In this document: positions 1-7,900 of the stretch, in pieces
Numbering within the stretch: position 1 is the first letter of the stretch
Layout: the number at the start of each line of letters is the position of its first letter
Translations under genes and position numbers: made by a program
Notes under the pieces: generated by a model
The model's database searches: none
Told to the model about the DNA's origin: nothing
The model's input: only the letters and a program-made list of their open reading frames with translations
NCBI GenBank assembly: GCA_964430305.1
Contig: CAYSEX010000076.1
Span: 1 to 8,538, forward strand
Source: CAIZGX01 sp964430305
GTDB taxonomy: Bacteria > Bacteroidota > Bacteroidia > Flavobacteriales_D > Sanyastnellaceae
DNA length: 8,538 nt
Direction: 5' to 3'

Positions 1-119
1 TTCTTTGATACACAGTGGGGAGCTCCAGCTAACGGTCACATGATTGTTGAACCAGCATTGCTAACTGTTGTAACAATCATGTGACCGTTAGCTGGAGCTC
101 CCCACTGTGTATCAAAGAA
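1..119. repeat. Perfect 48-bp inverted repeat with 23-nt spacer at the window edge (probable chimeric fold-back)
   Basis: Bases 1-48 are the exact reverse complement of bases 72-119, with 49-71 as spacer. The right arm is in-frame coding sequence of the minus-strand thioredoxin-fold gene (residues around FFDTQWGAPANGHMIV). The left arm encodes the same residues on the plus strand. The left arm starts at base 1, so it may extend further if the window was cut from a longer contig. The symmetry centre lies inside a coding region, not between genes, and the repeat creates a TGA stop on both strands (36-38 and 82-84). This is what a template-switch chimera from whole-genome amplification, or a mis-assembled contig end, looks like. 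A real genomic palindrome is possible but less likely. Confidence 0.9.
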
Positions 120-1208
120 ACCATCTCCATAAGCGTCAACAGCTGTGAAGGTATAACAACCTGTAGATGGAAGATAAACGTGCTCAATTTTAGTTGAGTT
201 GTCAGCAGGTAAAGTACCAGCACCATAGTCAACAGCAGCAACAACAACACCTGCATCATCTGTGATAGACCAAGAAGACTCTTCTGGGTAACGGTCGAAT
301 AAGATATCAATCATTACGTGAGTTGTACCTTCAGCGGCAAATGCAACTGGTTGAACCAAAGAATTGTTAGCCGTGTTATCATCAGCTGAAGTAATTGCAA
401 TGTTTAAGTTGGTAGCAGCAGTAATTGTAGTTGAACCAACAACAACATCAGCAACTTCATATGTGGCAAGATTACCAGTCCAGTTGTAAACGATTGGAGA
501 AGCGCCACCTGTTACGGTGATAGTGCAAGCTGTTAGAGCGGCAGTTCCATAGTTCTGAATAGAAACTACAACATCAACTGTTCCACAAGTAGCAGTAGTT
601 CCGCTATAACCGAACATGGCTGGGTCATTTGCTTGAGAAGCAGGAGCTGGACATTCTTCGATTGTTGCGTATAAACCAGCAGCATCTAATTGACCAACTT
701 CAGTTACAGTTCTGTTAGGGCAGATTCTGTAAACTGTAGGGAAGTAAGCGATTTCATAATCTGCGTTGATTTGGTTAGTTACTGTAGCATTTGGGTTAGC
801 CATAGGCAAATCCAAAGCAGTACCTTGTGGCGCTAACCAGTTACCTTGAGAAGCACCAGTTGTTCCATTCATGTCAGCAGTTGTGGTAGCGTCATCACCA
901 TCAACCCAAATAACCATTACGTCATTTGTTGTAGTAGCAGAAACACCTGGCATTCCAGCAGGACCGTGGTTGATGTAAAGTTCATCGAATGCACCAGAAA
1001 GGTGGTATCCCCAACATGGACCACACCATGTTGCAGAAACGTCTAGGAATACTGTTTTTCCTTCGTTTAAGTAAGTGTAAAGGTTGTGTTGAGTTCCGAA
1101 CTGGTCAGTAACAGTGAAATCCTGAGCGAATGAACCAGGAGCCAACTGTGCCATTGAAGCAGTTGAAATGCTTACAGCAGCAACCATTGAAAGTAGAGCT
1201 TTTTTCAT
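36..1208 (-). CDS. Secreted thioredoxin-fold protein with Ig-like and DxYGDG-type domains; C-terminus missing (artificial stop)
   Basis: This gene encodes a probable exported protein of 390 residues as read, but the 3' end is not authentic. I start it at the ATG at 1206-1208, which gives a standard signal peptide (MKKALLSMVAAVSISTASMA, then Q). The frame is open to 1256, but that start would be TTG and would put a charged tail before the signal peptide. Residues 22-190 resemble a thioredoxin/TlpA-like fold, with WCGPC at 61-65 and a cis-Pro-type FPT at 156-158. Residues 205-290 look like an Ig/CARDB-like beta domain (SIQNYGTAALT). Residues 293-387 look like the beta domain ending in DAYGDGFFD that is common in secreted Bacteroidota proteins. 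Residues after about S387 and the stop at 36-38 lie in the fold-back, so the true protein continues. A T9SS sorting domain would be expected there but is not visible. The substrate is unknown; a disulfide or redox role in the envelope or outside the cell is inferred from CxxC only. Confidence 0.85.
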   Translation of the reverse strand: MKKALLSMVAAVSISTASMAQLAPGSFAQDFTVTDQFGTQHNLYTYLNEGKTVFLDVSATWCGPCWGYHLSGAFDELYINHGPAGMPGVSATTTNDVMVIWVDGDDATTTADMNGTTGASQGNWLAPQGTALDLPMANPNATVTNQINADYEIAYFPTVYRICPNRTVTEVGQLDAAGLYATIEECPAPASQANDPAMFGYSGTTATCGTVDVVVSIQNYGTAALTACTITVTGGASPIVYNWTGNLATYEVADVVVGSTTITAATNLNIAITSADDNTANNSLVQPVAFAAEGTTHVMIDILFDRYPEESSWSITDDAGVVVAAVDYGAGTLPADNSTKIEHVYLPSTGCYTFTAVDAYGDGFFDTQWGAPANGHMIVTTVSNAGSTIM

Positions 1209-1222
1209 AGTTGTTTTTTTGA

Positions 1223-1257
1223 TAAATTTAGTTTTAGTGGCCACGAATATAACCAAA
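1223..1257 (-). promoter_or_regulatory. Candidate Bacteroidota-type promoter for the thioredoxin-fold gene
   Basis: On the minus strand TTTG (1257-1254) is followed after 23 nt by TAAATTTA (1230-1223), one mismatch from the -7 consensus TAnnTTTG. This would give a very short leader before the ATG at 1208. An alternative -7 box is TATATTCG (1251-1244), also one mismatch, but with no good -33 partner. The region is AT-rich, so chance matches are likely. Confidence 0.3.
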
Positions 1258-1276
1258 TTATCTCAATTTCTTTAAC

Positions 1277-1284
1277 TATCTTTG
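1277..1284 (+). promoter_or_regulatory. Candidate -7 promoter element for the T9SS cargo gene
   Basis: TATCTTTG matches the Bacteroidota -7 consensus TAnnTTTG exactly. It ends only 4 nt before the ATG at 1289, so transcription would begin at or next to the start codon and give a leaderless or near-leaderless mRNA. I see no TTG/TTTG at the usual 17-23 nt upstream, which weakens the call. Confidence 0.35.
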
Positions 1285-1288
1285 GAAA

Positions 1289-1996
1289 ATGAAAAAATTC
1301 ATTGTTATCTCTTTCCTGACCGCTCAAACGCTATTTTCAATAGCCCAAAGCGCTACAATTGTTAATCCTATGACGAATGTGGAAGCAACTGCATCTACAT
1401 TAACATCTGCGGGCGAAATGGTTGCAGAATGGCCCGTGGCGAATCTTACCAACAATGCGATTTCTATTAAATGTGTGCGTGAGGAATTGTCTCTAGTACC
1501 TGGAACTCAAAATTATTTCTGTTGGGGTGTTTGCTATGGCGAAACAACCACAGTCTCAGTTTTGGCTCAGAATATTCTTCCAGGTGACACAAATGATACG
1601 TTCTATGCACATTATAAGCCATTAGGAAATGTGGGTCAATCAGACATTAATTACTGTTTTTTCAATACAGCCGATCCATCCGATCGAGCTTGTCATACCG
1701 TTCATTATTGTTTTGAATGTTTAGTTGAAATACCTGAGATTCAAAACGCAACTCAAGATATTTCTTTTCAAGGTGAAAACCCACTCCATGGCATAGGTCT
1801 TTATAACTATGCATTGCCGAATGAAAGTGGTAATTTTATACTCACAGACATGCATGGCAAAATAGTTAAGCAAGTGACTTTAAATGGACGAAATGGACAA
1901 ATTATTTTAAGCGCTAGTGAACTATCTAGCGGATTGTATTTCATTAATATTTCATCAAACGCATCCACTTTTACGACAAAAATTATTGTCGAGTAA
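1289..1996 (+). CDS. Cysteine-rich secreted protein with T9SS type A C-terminal sorting domain
   Basis: This 235-residue protein is a probable T9SS cargo. Residues 1-21 are a Sec signal peptide (MKKFIVISFLTAQTLFSIAQ, then S), which supports the start at 1289; the next Met is at residue 28, after the signal. Residues 22-150 are a compact beta-type domain with seven cysteines (62, 78, 82, 123, 135, 141, 144), including the motif FCWGVCYG at 77-84. I recognise this motif from small secreted Bacteroidota proteins of unknown function. Residues 157-235 match the Por secretion-tail sorting domain (TIGR04183-like): an aromatic/hydrophobic start, GNFILTDMHGKIVKQV, then LSSGLYFINISS and the terminal KIIVE. 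In the family this tail targets the protein through the SprA pore and is then removed. The gene is divergent from the thioredoxin-fold gene and ends at a hairpin terminator. The biochemical function of the N-terminal domain is unknown. Confidence 0.88.
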   Translation: MKKFIVISFLTAQTLFSIAQSATIVNPMTNVEATASTLTSAGEMVAEWPVANLTNNAISIKCVREELSLVPGTQNYFCWGVCYGETTTVSVLAQNILPGDTNDTFYAHYKPLGNVGQSDINYCFFNTADPSDRACHTVHYCFECLVEIPEIQNATQDISFQGENPLHGIGLYNYALPNESGNFILTDMHGKIVKQVTLNGRNGQIILSASELSSGLYFINISSNASTFTTKIIVE

Positions 1997-2015
1997 ACGA
2001 TTAACATATTTTTTG
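1986..2015 (+). promoter_or_regulatory. Weak candidate promoter for the maeB-ruvA-sprA cluster
   Basis: TTG (1986-1988) is followed after 18 nt by TATTTTTTG (2007-2015), which resembles TAnnTTTG with one extra T. If real, it overlaps the end of the upstream gene and the 5' edge of the terminator hairpin, so new transcripts would start within the hairpin and not form it. I see no better promoter in the short gap before the maeB ATG at 2059. Confidence 0.2.
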
Positions 2016-2038
2016 AAAACAACCTGCGGGTTGTTTTC
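2015..2038 (+). terminator. Intrinsic-type hairpin terminator after the T9SS cargo gene
   Basis: GAAAACAACC (2015-2024) and GGTTGTTTTC (2029-2038) form a perfect 10-bp stem with a TGCG loop. The hairpin begins 18 nt after the stop of the cargo gene and lies before maeB. There is no long T-run after the stem, but its 3' arm is T-rich. A-rich and T-rich arms would also let it work in part on the opposite strand. It separates the cargo gene from the maeB-ruvA-sprA cluster. Confidence 0.7.
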
Positions 2039-2058
2039 CTATTAAAACACGCAAGTAA

Positions 2059-4338
2059 ATGTCTCAAGTGAAAAGAAAAGAAGCTCTGGATTACCATTCA
2101 AATGGGAGACCTGGTAAACTTGAAATTGTACCAACTAAACCACATTTCACACAGCGTGATTTGGCTTTAGCCTATTCGCCAGGTGTTGCCGAACCAGTCA
2201 AAGCCATAGCAGCGAACATAGAGGATGTATACAAATACACAGCAAAAGGGAATTTAGTTGCTGTTATTTCCAATGGCACAGCAATACTTGGGCTTGGTAA
2301 TTTGGGTCCAGAAGCTAGTAAGCCCGTGATGGAAGGTAAGGGAATGTTGTTCAAAATTTTTGCTGATATCGATTCCATTGACATTGAGATGAAATGCACG
2401 GATATCGATGAGTTTGTTCAAACAGTTATCAATATTTCTCCAACCTTTGGAGGTATTAACCTTGAAGATATTAAAGCGCCAGAGGCTTTCGATATCGAAG
2501 AGAAATTGAAAGAGGCGCTTGATATTCCTATCATGCATGATGATCAGCATGGAACAGCCATTATATCCAGTGCGGCTTTGCTTAACGCTCTTGAACTTGC
2601 TGAGAAAAAAATTGAAGATGTTAAAATTGTTGTAAGTGGCGCTGGCGCGGCTGCGTTGAGTTGTCTCGATACCATGATAAAACTGGGATTGAGTCCACAA
2701 AACATACGCATGTTTGACTCCAAGGGACTCATTTGCAAGAATCGCACAGACCTGGATAAGAGAAAGCAAAGATTCGCGTCAAATTCAAATGAAGGTTCTT
2801 TGGAAGAAGCATTAAATGGGGCAGATGTCTTTTTGGGTCTATCGCAGGGGAATATAGTTTCTGCCGAAATGATACAGGCAATGGCGTCAAATCCAATTGT
2901 TTTCGCTTTAGCGAATCCTGACCCAGAGATTCCGTACGAGGTGGCCATGGCTGCAAGACCTGATGTTATAATGGCTACAGGAAGAAGTGATCATCCAAAT
3001 CAAGTAAACAATGTTTTGGGATTCCCTTTCATTTTCAGAGGGGCATTGGATGTTCGTGCTACGAAGATTAATGATGCTATGAAACTGGCCGCTGTCAGAG
3101 CATTAGCAGATTTAGCTCGTGAATCAGTGCCAGAGGAAGTTATGGAGGCCTATCATCTAAAGAATTTGACCTTCGGTAAAGATTACATCATTCCGAAACC
3201 TTTAGATCCAAGGTTGTTAGTTGCCGTATCCTCCGCTGTGGCCAAAGCCGCCATGGATAGTGGCGTGGCGAAAACGCCAATCCAAGATTGGGATGCATAT
3301 GCGAATGACCTACTTCGCCGTATTGGACGTGATAACGCATTAACCAGAGGAATTGCAGAACGCGCGAAAAAAGACAAGAAAAGAGTGGTCTTTGCTGAAG
3401 GTGATAATCCGAAAGTTCTGAAAGCAGCGGAGATAGCTAAAGACGAAGGTGTTGCCATTCCAATTTTACTTGGTCAGGAAGATCATATTCGACAAATGAT
3501 TGTGGACTTTGATTTGGATTTACAAGATGTGGAGATAATAGATCCCAGACTTGAAGCCCATCAAGCGGAAAGAGAAAAATACGGTGAACTCTTTTATCAA
3601 AGAAGAATGAGAAAAGGAGTGAATCAGACGGAAGCCGTTCGTATGATGCGTGAACGAAATTATTTTGGCGCCATGATGGTTGAAACTGGAGTGGCCGACG
3701 CCATGATTTCAGGTATGACCAGAAATTACGCTAAAGTCATTCGTCCCGGTTTGCAAGCCATTGGCCCAGCAAAAGATGTGAAAACCGTTTGTGGAATGTA
3801 CATTGTGCAAACGCCCAATGGCCCCTTATTCTTTGCTGATACTACCGTAAACGTGAATCCAACCGCCGAGCAGTTGGTTGAAATTACACTACTCGTCTCT
3901 GAAGCTGTGCAAAAATTGAAAATTTCACCTCGTATTGCCATGGTGAGTTATTCGAACTTCGGATCGGCGGAGGGCGATGATGCTGCGAAAGTTTCAAAGG
4001 CAGTTTCAATACTTCATGAAAAACACCCTCATTTGATTGTTGATGGTGATATTCAAGCCAATTTTGCATTGAATGCAGAAATGAGAAAGGAGATTTTCCC
4101 ATTTTCTAAGTTGTCAGATGCGCGGGTGAATACACTGATTTTCCCAAATCTGTCAGCAGGAAATTCGAGTTATAAATTGCTCCAAGAAATTTCTGGAATG
4201 GAGGTTATAGGCCCAATTTTGTTGGGAATGAAACGAAGCTACCACATTCTTCAAATGGGATGTAGCGTTCGTGAAATTGTGAATATGGTTCGAGTTGCAG
4301 TAATTGATGCACAAGCAAAAGGCAGTTTAAAACGATAA
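2059..4338 (+). CDS. maeB: NADP-dependent malic enzyme, MaeB type, with C-terminal phosphotransacetylase-like domain
   Basis: This cytoplasmic enzyme oxidatively decarboxylates malate to pyruvate and CO2 and makes NADPH. The length of 759 residues is typical of the MaeB family. The malic N-terminal domain covers about 15-155, with YSPGVAEP at 39-46 (catalytic Tyr39), VISNGTAILGLGNLGP at 69-84 and EGKGMLFK at 92-99 (catalytic Lys94). NLEDIKAP (134-141) and HDDQHGTA (160-167) supply the acidic metal ligands. The Rossmann NAD(P) domain follows, with VSGAGAAA at 192-199, ANPDPEI at 285-291 and QVNNVLGFPFIFRGALD at 315-331. Residues from about 430 to 755 form the phosphotransacetylase-like domain (NLSAGNSSYKLLQ near the end). 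In characterised MaeB proteins this domain is regulatory and binds acetyl-CoA rather than acting as a transacetylase. NADP preference is inferred from the family. It is the first gene of the cluster and sits 1 nt before ruvA. Confidence 0.96.
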   Translation: MSQVKRKEALDYHSNGRPGKLEIVPTKPHFTQRDLALAYSPGVAEPVKAIAANIEDVYKYTAKGNLVAVISNGTAILGLGNLGPEASKPVMEGKGMLFKIFADIDSIDIEMKCTDIDEFVQTVINISPTFGGINLEDIKAPEAFDIEEKLKEALDIPIMHDDQHGTAIISSAALLNALELAEKKIEDVKIVVSGAGAAALSCLDTMIKLGLSPQNIRMFDSKGLICKNRTDLDKRKQRFASNSNEGSLEEALNGADVFLGLSQGNIVSAEMIQAMASNPIVFALANPDPEIPYEVAMAARPDVIMATGRSDHPNQVNNVLGFPFIFRGALDVRATKINDAMKLAAVRALADLARESVPEEVMEAYHLKNLTFGKDYIIPKPLDPRLLVAVSSAVAKAAMDSGVAKTPIQDWDAYANDLLRRIGRDNALTRGIAERAKKDKKRVVFAEGDNPKVLKAAEIAKDEGVAIPILLGQEDHIRQMIVDFDLDLQDVEIIDPRLEAHQAEREKYGELFYQRRMRKGVNQTEAVRMMRERNYFGAMMVETGVADAMISGMTRNYAKVIRPGLQAIGPAKDVKTVCGMYIVQTPNGPLFFADTTVNVNPTAEQLVEITLLVSEAVQKLKISPRIAMVSYSNFGSAEGDDAAKVSKAVSILHEKHPHLIVDGDIQANFALNAEMRKEIFPFSKLSDARVNTLIFPNLSAGNSSYKLLQEISGMEVIGPILLGMKRSYHILQMGCSVREIVNMVRVAVIDAQAKGSLKR

Positions 4339-4339
4339 T

Positions 4340-4930
4340 ATGTTACACGCACTCACAGGAATAATTATTGAAAAATCACCCGTACACGCGGTGGTTGATG
4401 TGAATGGCGTTGCATACCATCTGAATATTGGTTTGTCGACTTATTCCGCTTTGCCAAGTGAAGGGAAAACAACATTATTTACTCATTTTCATGTCAACGG
4501 AAATGATTTTTCACTTGTTCTGTATGGATTCAAAGACACTCAAGAACGAGAGCTATTCCGAAAGTTAATTAGCGTTAGTGGAGTAGGTCCCAACACAGCA
4601 AGAATGGTTTTGTCTAGTCTTAATGTGATGGAATTGGTTCAAGTAATTTCAAGTAAAGAAGTAGCTTCATTGAAGCGAATCAAGGGCATCGGTGAGAAAA
4701 CAGCAGAGCGTATTATAGTTGATCTACACAACAAAGTTGGAAAAATTGATGACACTTTTACAGAAAAAATTGGGGTTCCGCACAATACCACGAAACAAGA
4801 TGCGTTAGTGGCCTTGTCCCAATTGGGATTAGAAAAAACCAAAACCGAGAAACTGCTTGATAAGATTCTACTTGGAAATGCTGAACTTTCATTAGAAGAT
4901 CTTATTAAACAGGTACTTAAACAAATTTAG
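4340..4930 (+). CDS. ruvA: Holliday junction branch-migration protein RuvA
   Basis: RuvA binds four-way DNA junctions as a tetramer and loads the RuvB helicase for branch migration in recombination and repair. The 196-residue length is normal. Domain I is an OB fold at about 1-64, starting MLHALTGIIIEKSP and ending LYGF. Domain II carries two helix-hairpin-helix motifs, ISVSGVGPNTARMVL (77-91) and LKRIKGIGEKTAERII (111-126). Domain III, the RuvB-contacting part, covers about 150-196 (DALVALSQLGL onward). The acidic pin of E. coli RuvA (Glu55-Asp56) appears here as Asn55-Asp56, with about one extra residue before LYGF. ruvB and ruvC are not in the window; in this phylum ruvA commonly stands apart from ruvB. 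The gene starts 1 nt after maeB and ends 1 nt before sprA, which suggests one transcript and coupled translation. Confidence 0.96.
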   Translation: MLHALTGIIIEKSPVHAVVDVNGVAYHLNIGLSTYSALPSEGKTTLFTHFHVNGNDFSLVLYGFKDTQERELFRKLISVSGVGPNTARMVLSSLNVMELVQVISSKEVASLKRIKGIGEKTAERIIVDLHNKVGKIDDTFTEKIGVPHNTTKQDALVALSQLGLEKTKTEKLLDKILLGNAELSLEDLIKQVLKQI

Positions 4931-4931
4931 T

Positions 4932-7900
4932 GTGCGAAAATTGAGTAACTTCTTATTGCGAGGTGGAAGGGTGTTTTTACTTTTCTTGCTTACCGCTGTT
5001 GCTCAAAAAATTGCTGCACGTCAGAATGATTTGGCATTTCTACGCCCAGATACACTTACTCCAATTTGGCCGAACACTGATTTTTTCTATCCTAATCAAG
5101 ACCTTCCTGGAATTCAACTTCCTCTTCCATCCAATATTCATTACAAAGTTGAATACAATCCGCTTACGGGGAAATATGAGGTAAGACAAACCATTGGTGA
5201 TCGGCTAGATTTTAGAAGGCCTTCAGAAATGGAAATGAATGACTTTCTGGATTTTCAATTGAATAAAAATGTTTCAAAATATTGGAAGAAAATTCAAGAA
5301 GATAAGGATGTTGCCAACAAAGAATTTGCTCCTGTCATCAAAGTGGGTGGGGACAATTTCGAGCATTTATTCGGTTCGAATGAAATAGAGATTAGACCTC
5401 AAGGGTCAGCAGAATTAACCTTTGGAATAAATCGCTCAAAGACAGATAACCCCAGAATCCCAGAAAGACAGCGAACGAATACAACGTTCAATTTCGACCA
5501 AAAAATTCAAATGAATGTCATTGGGAATGTTGGAACCAAAATGAAAATCAAGGTGAATTATAATACGGAATCCACCTTCGACTTTGAGAACAACATGAAG
5601 GTGGAATACACAGGAGATGAAGACCAAATCATGCGTAAAATTGAATTGGGTACCGTGTCTTTGCCGCTCACGGGTTCTTTAATGCCCGGAAGTATAGGTC
5701 TCTTCGGAGCGAAAATTGAGACGCAATGGGGGAAACTGAAGAATACAACCATTTTAACTCAGCAAAAAGGTGAGCGAAAAGAGATTACTGTTCAAGGTGG
5801 TGCGCAAACCACAAACTTTGATATACCTGCTGACAACTACGAAGCCAATAGACACTATTTTCTCTCCGGATTTTTCCGAGATACCTATGACAACGCCTTG
5901 GCTGCCTTACCGGTAGTGAACAGCGGAGTAAACATTACACGTATTGAGGTTTGGGTGGTAAACCAACAGGCGAACACACAAGATGTCAGAAACGTTTTGG
6001 CATTTTCTGACTTAGGTGAAAGCTCACCCTTCCTTTCTTCAGACTACAACAACAGCGGCATCATTTCACCCGGACAACTTCCGAATCCGGACAATGAAAA
6101 CAATCTATTGTACAACAACCTCATGACGAATCAAGAGGTTTTGAATTTTACAAATGCCAATGCAGCCATTCAAAACTTAGGATACGGTCTTCGCCAGGGC
6201 GTTCACTATGAGCGTGTGGGAAATGCCCGAAAATTAACAGCCACAGAATACACATTCAACAGTCGCTTGGGTTTCATTTCATTGAAGCAATCCTTGAATA
6301 ATGCAGAAGTACTTGCTGTGGCTTACGAGTATACATTGAATGGTCAAACCTTTCAAGTTGGTACACTCTCACAAGATGGTATTGTAGCTCCACANNNNNN
6401 NNNNNNNNNNNNNNNNNNNNNNNNNNNNNNNNNNNNNNNNNNNNNNNNNNNNNNNNNNNNNNNNNNNNNNNNNNNNNNNNNNNNNNNNNNNNNNAATTTG
6501 GGAAAAGTAACCATTTTGAATGAGAGTGTTCTGCAAGGTGGGCAGCCCATCAAGATTTCTGTTGAGAGTAATTCTATGTTTAATCTGCAATTCAAAACGT
6601 TGTTGGGTAGCCGGTTCGATTATAAGTTTTCTGACGCATTGAATGTGGGGGCAACTGTTTTAAACCTGAAGGAGCGTCCTTTGACTCAAAAGGTAAATGT
6701 AGGCGATGATCCAGTGAATAATGCGATGATCGGTTTTGATGTGAATTTTCAAAAAGAAATGCCAATCATTACCAAGTGGATAGATCGAATTCCGGGAATT
6801 CAAACCAAAGAGAAATCATCTTTGAATTTTTCACTTGAAGCAGCCAAAATATTTCCAGGCCACTCAAGAGCCGTTTCGAAAGATGGAAATGCATATGTAG
6901 ATGATTTCGAAGGTAGTCAAAGTGTCATTGATCTTCGAGCGTTGAATCAATGGTTCTTAGCTTCAACCCCAAAACTTCAAAACGCGTTGTTTCCGGAGGG
7001 AAATTTAGAGGATAGTCTAACATATGGATACAACAGGGCGAAACTGGCCTGGTATGTCATTGACCCGTTGTTCTTCCGCACAAATTCTTTAACCCCTGCA
7101 AGCATCACTCAGGACATTCAGAGTAATCACTTCATGCGCGAGGTTCTTGAATCAGAAGTTTTCCCAAACAGACAATTACCAACAGGTACTCCTCCTAACA
7201 TAGCCACCCTAGATTTATCTTACTTTCCTTCTGAAAGAGGTCAGTACAATTATGAATTACCAAATGGTCAAGCGGGGTATTCAGCTGGTTTGAATACAGA
7301 TGGTACACTAAAGGATCCTGGTTCTCGATGGGGAGGAATTCAACGATCATTGACCACCACTGATTTCGAAATGTCGAACGTGCAATTCATTCAGTTTTGG
7401 TTAATGGATCCCTTCAACGAAGATTCACAAAACATCACCGGTGGCGATTTATATTTCAATTTAGGGAACGTTTCTGAAGATGTTTTGAACGATTCGCAAA
7501 TGGGCTTTGAAAACGGTTTCCCTTCGGCAAACAATGAATTACCAACTGGTCAGGGCACTTGGGGTATTTATCCTTCGCCAACCACATTCAACGTGGTGAA
7601 TGCCTTTGATAATACCGTTGGAAATTATCAGCAACAAGATATTGGTTTAGATGGTTTAAATTCCAATTCGGAACAATCTTATTTCAATACCTGGTTACAA
7701 ACTGTGCAGGGATTCCTTGACGCTACGGCCTACAATAAATTTGCTCAAGATCCTTCAGCAGACAATTTTAAATATTTTAGAAGTTCAGAGGCGGATCAAA
7801 ATAATTTGAATACACTGGAGAGGTATAAAAATTACAACGGATACGAGGGGAATTCAAATACAGATACTCCTGACGGATTTCCAATAGCAGCCACTACAAT

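Noticed and set aside
1..84. Plus-strand reading frame over the left arm, reading as the end of a second convergent copy of the thioredoxin-fold gene
   Set aside because: It is identical in sequence to the right arm and ends at the mirror-image TGA; it is explained by the fold-back artefact.
846..1046. 66-residue plus-strand reading frame opposite the thioredoxin-fold gene
   Set aside because: It lies fully antisense to a well-supported gene with a WCGPC domain, and its composition looks like an antisense shadow (Ser/Cys/Thr rich).
1209..1256. Sixteen-residue N-terminal extension of the thioredoxin-fold protein from a TTG codon
   Set aside because: It would place KTKFIKKTT ahead of a complete signal peptide and overlaps the candidate promoter; the ATG at 1208 is the natural start.
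2254..2948. Several minus-strand reading frames of 75-171 residues inside maeB
   Set aside because: All are antisense to a gene with intact malic-enzyme motifs; none has recognisable domains.
3349..4338. A separate phosphate acetyltransferase (pta) gene
   Set aside because: The similarity is the C-terminal domain of MaeB in the same uninterrupted frame; no internal start or stop separates it.
4963..5184. 73-residue plus-strand reading frame starting GTG at 4963
   Set aside because: It overlaps the start of sprA in another frame. The sprA frame has the signal peptide and continuous family similarity; this frame does not.
6353..6595. Minus-strand reading frames running through the N gap
   Set aside because: They are open only because unknown bases count as coding, and they lie opposite sprA.
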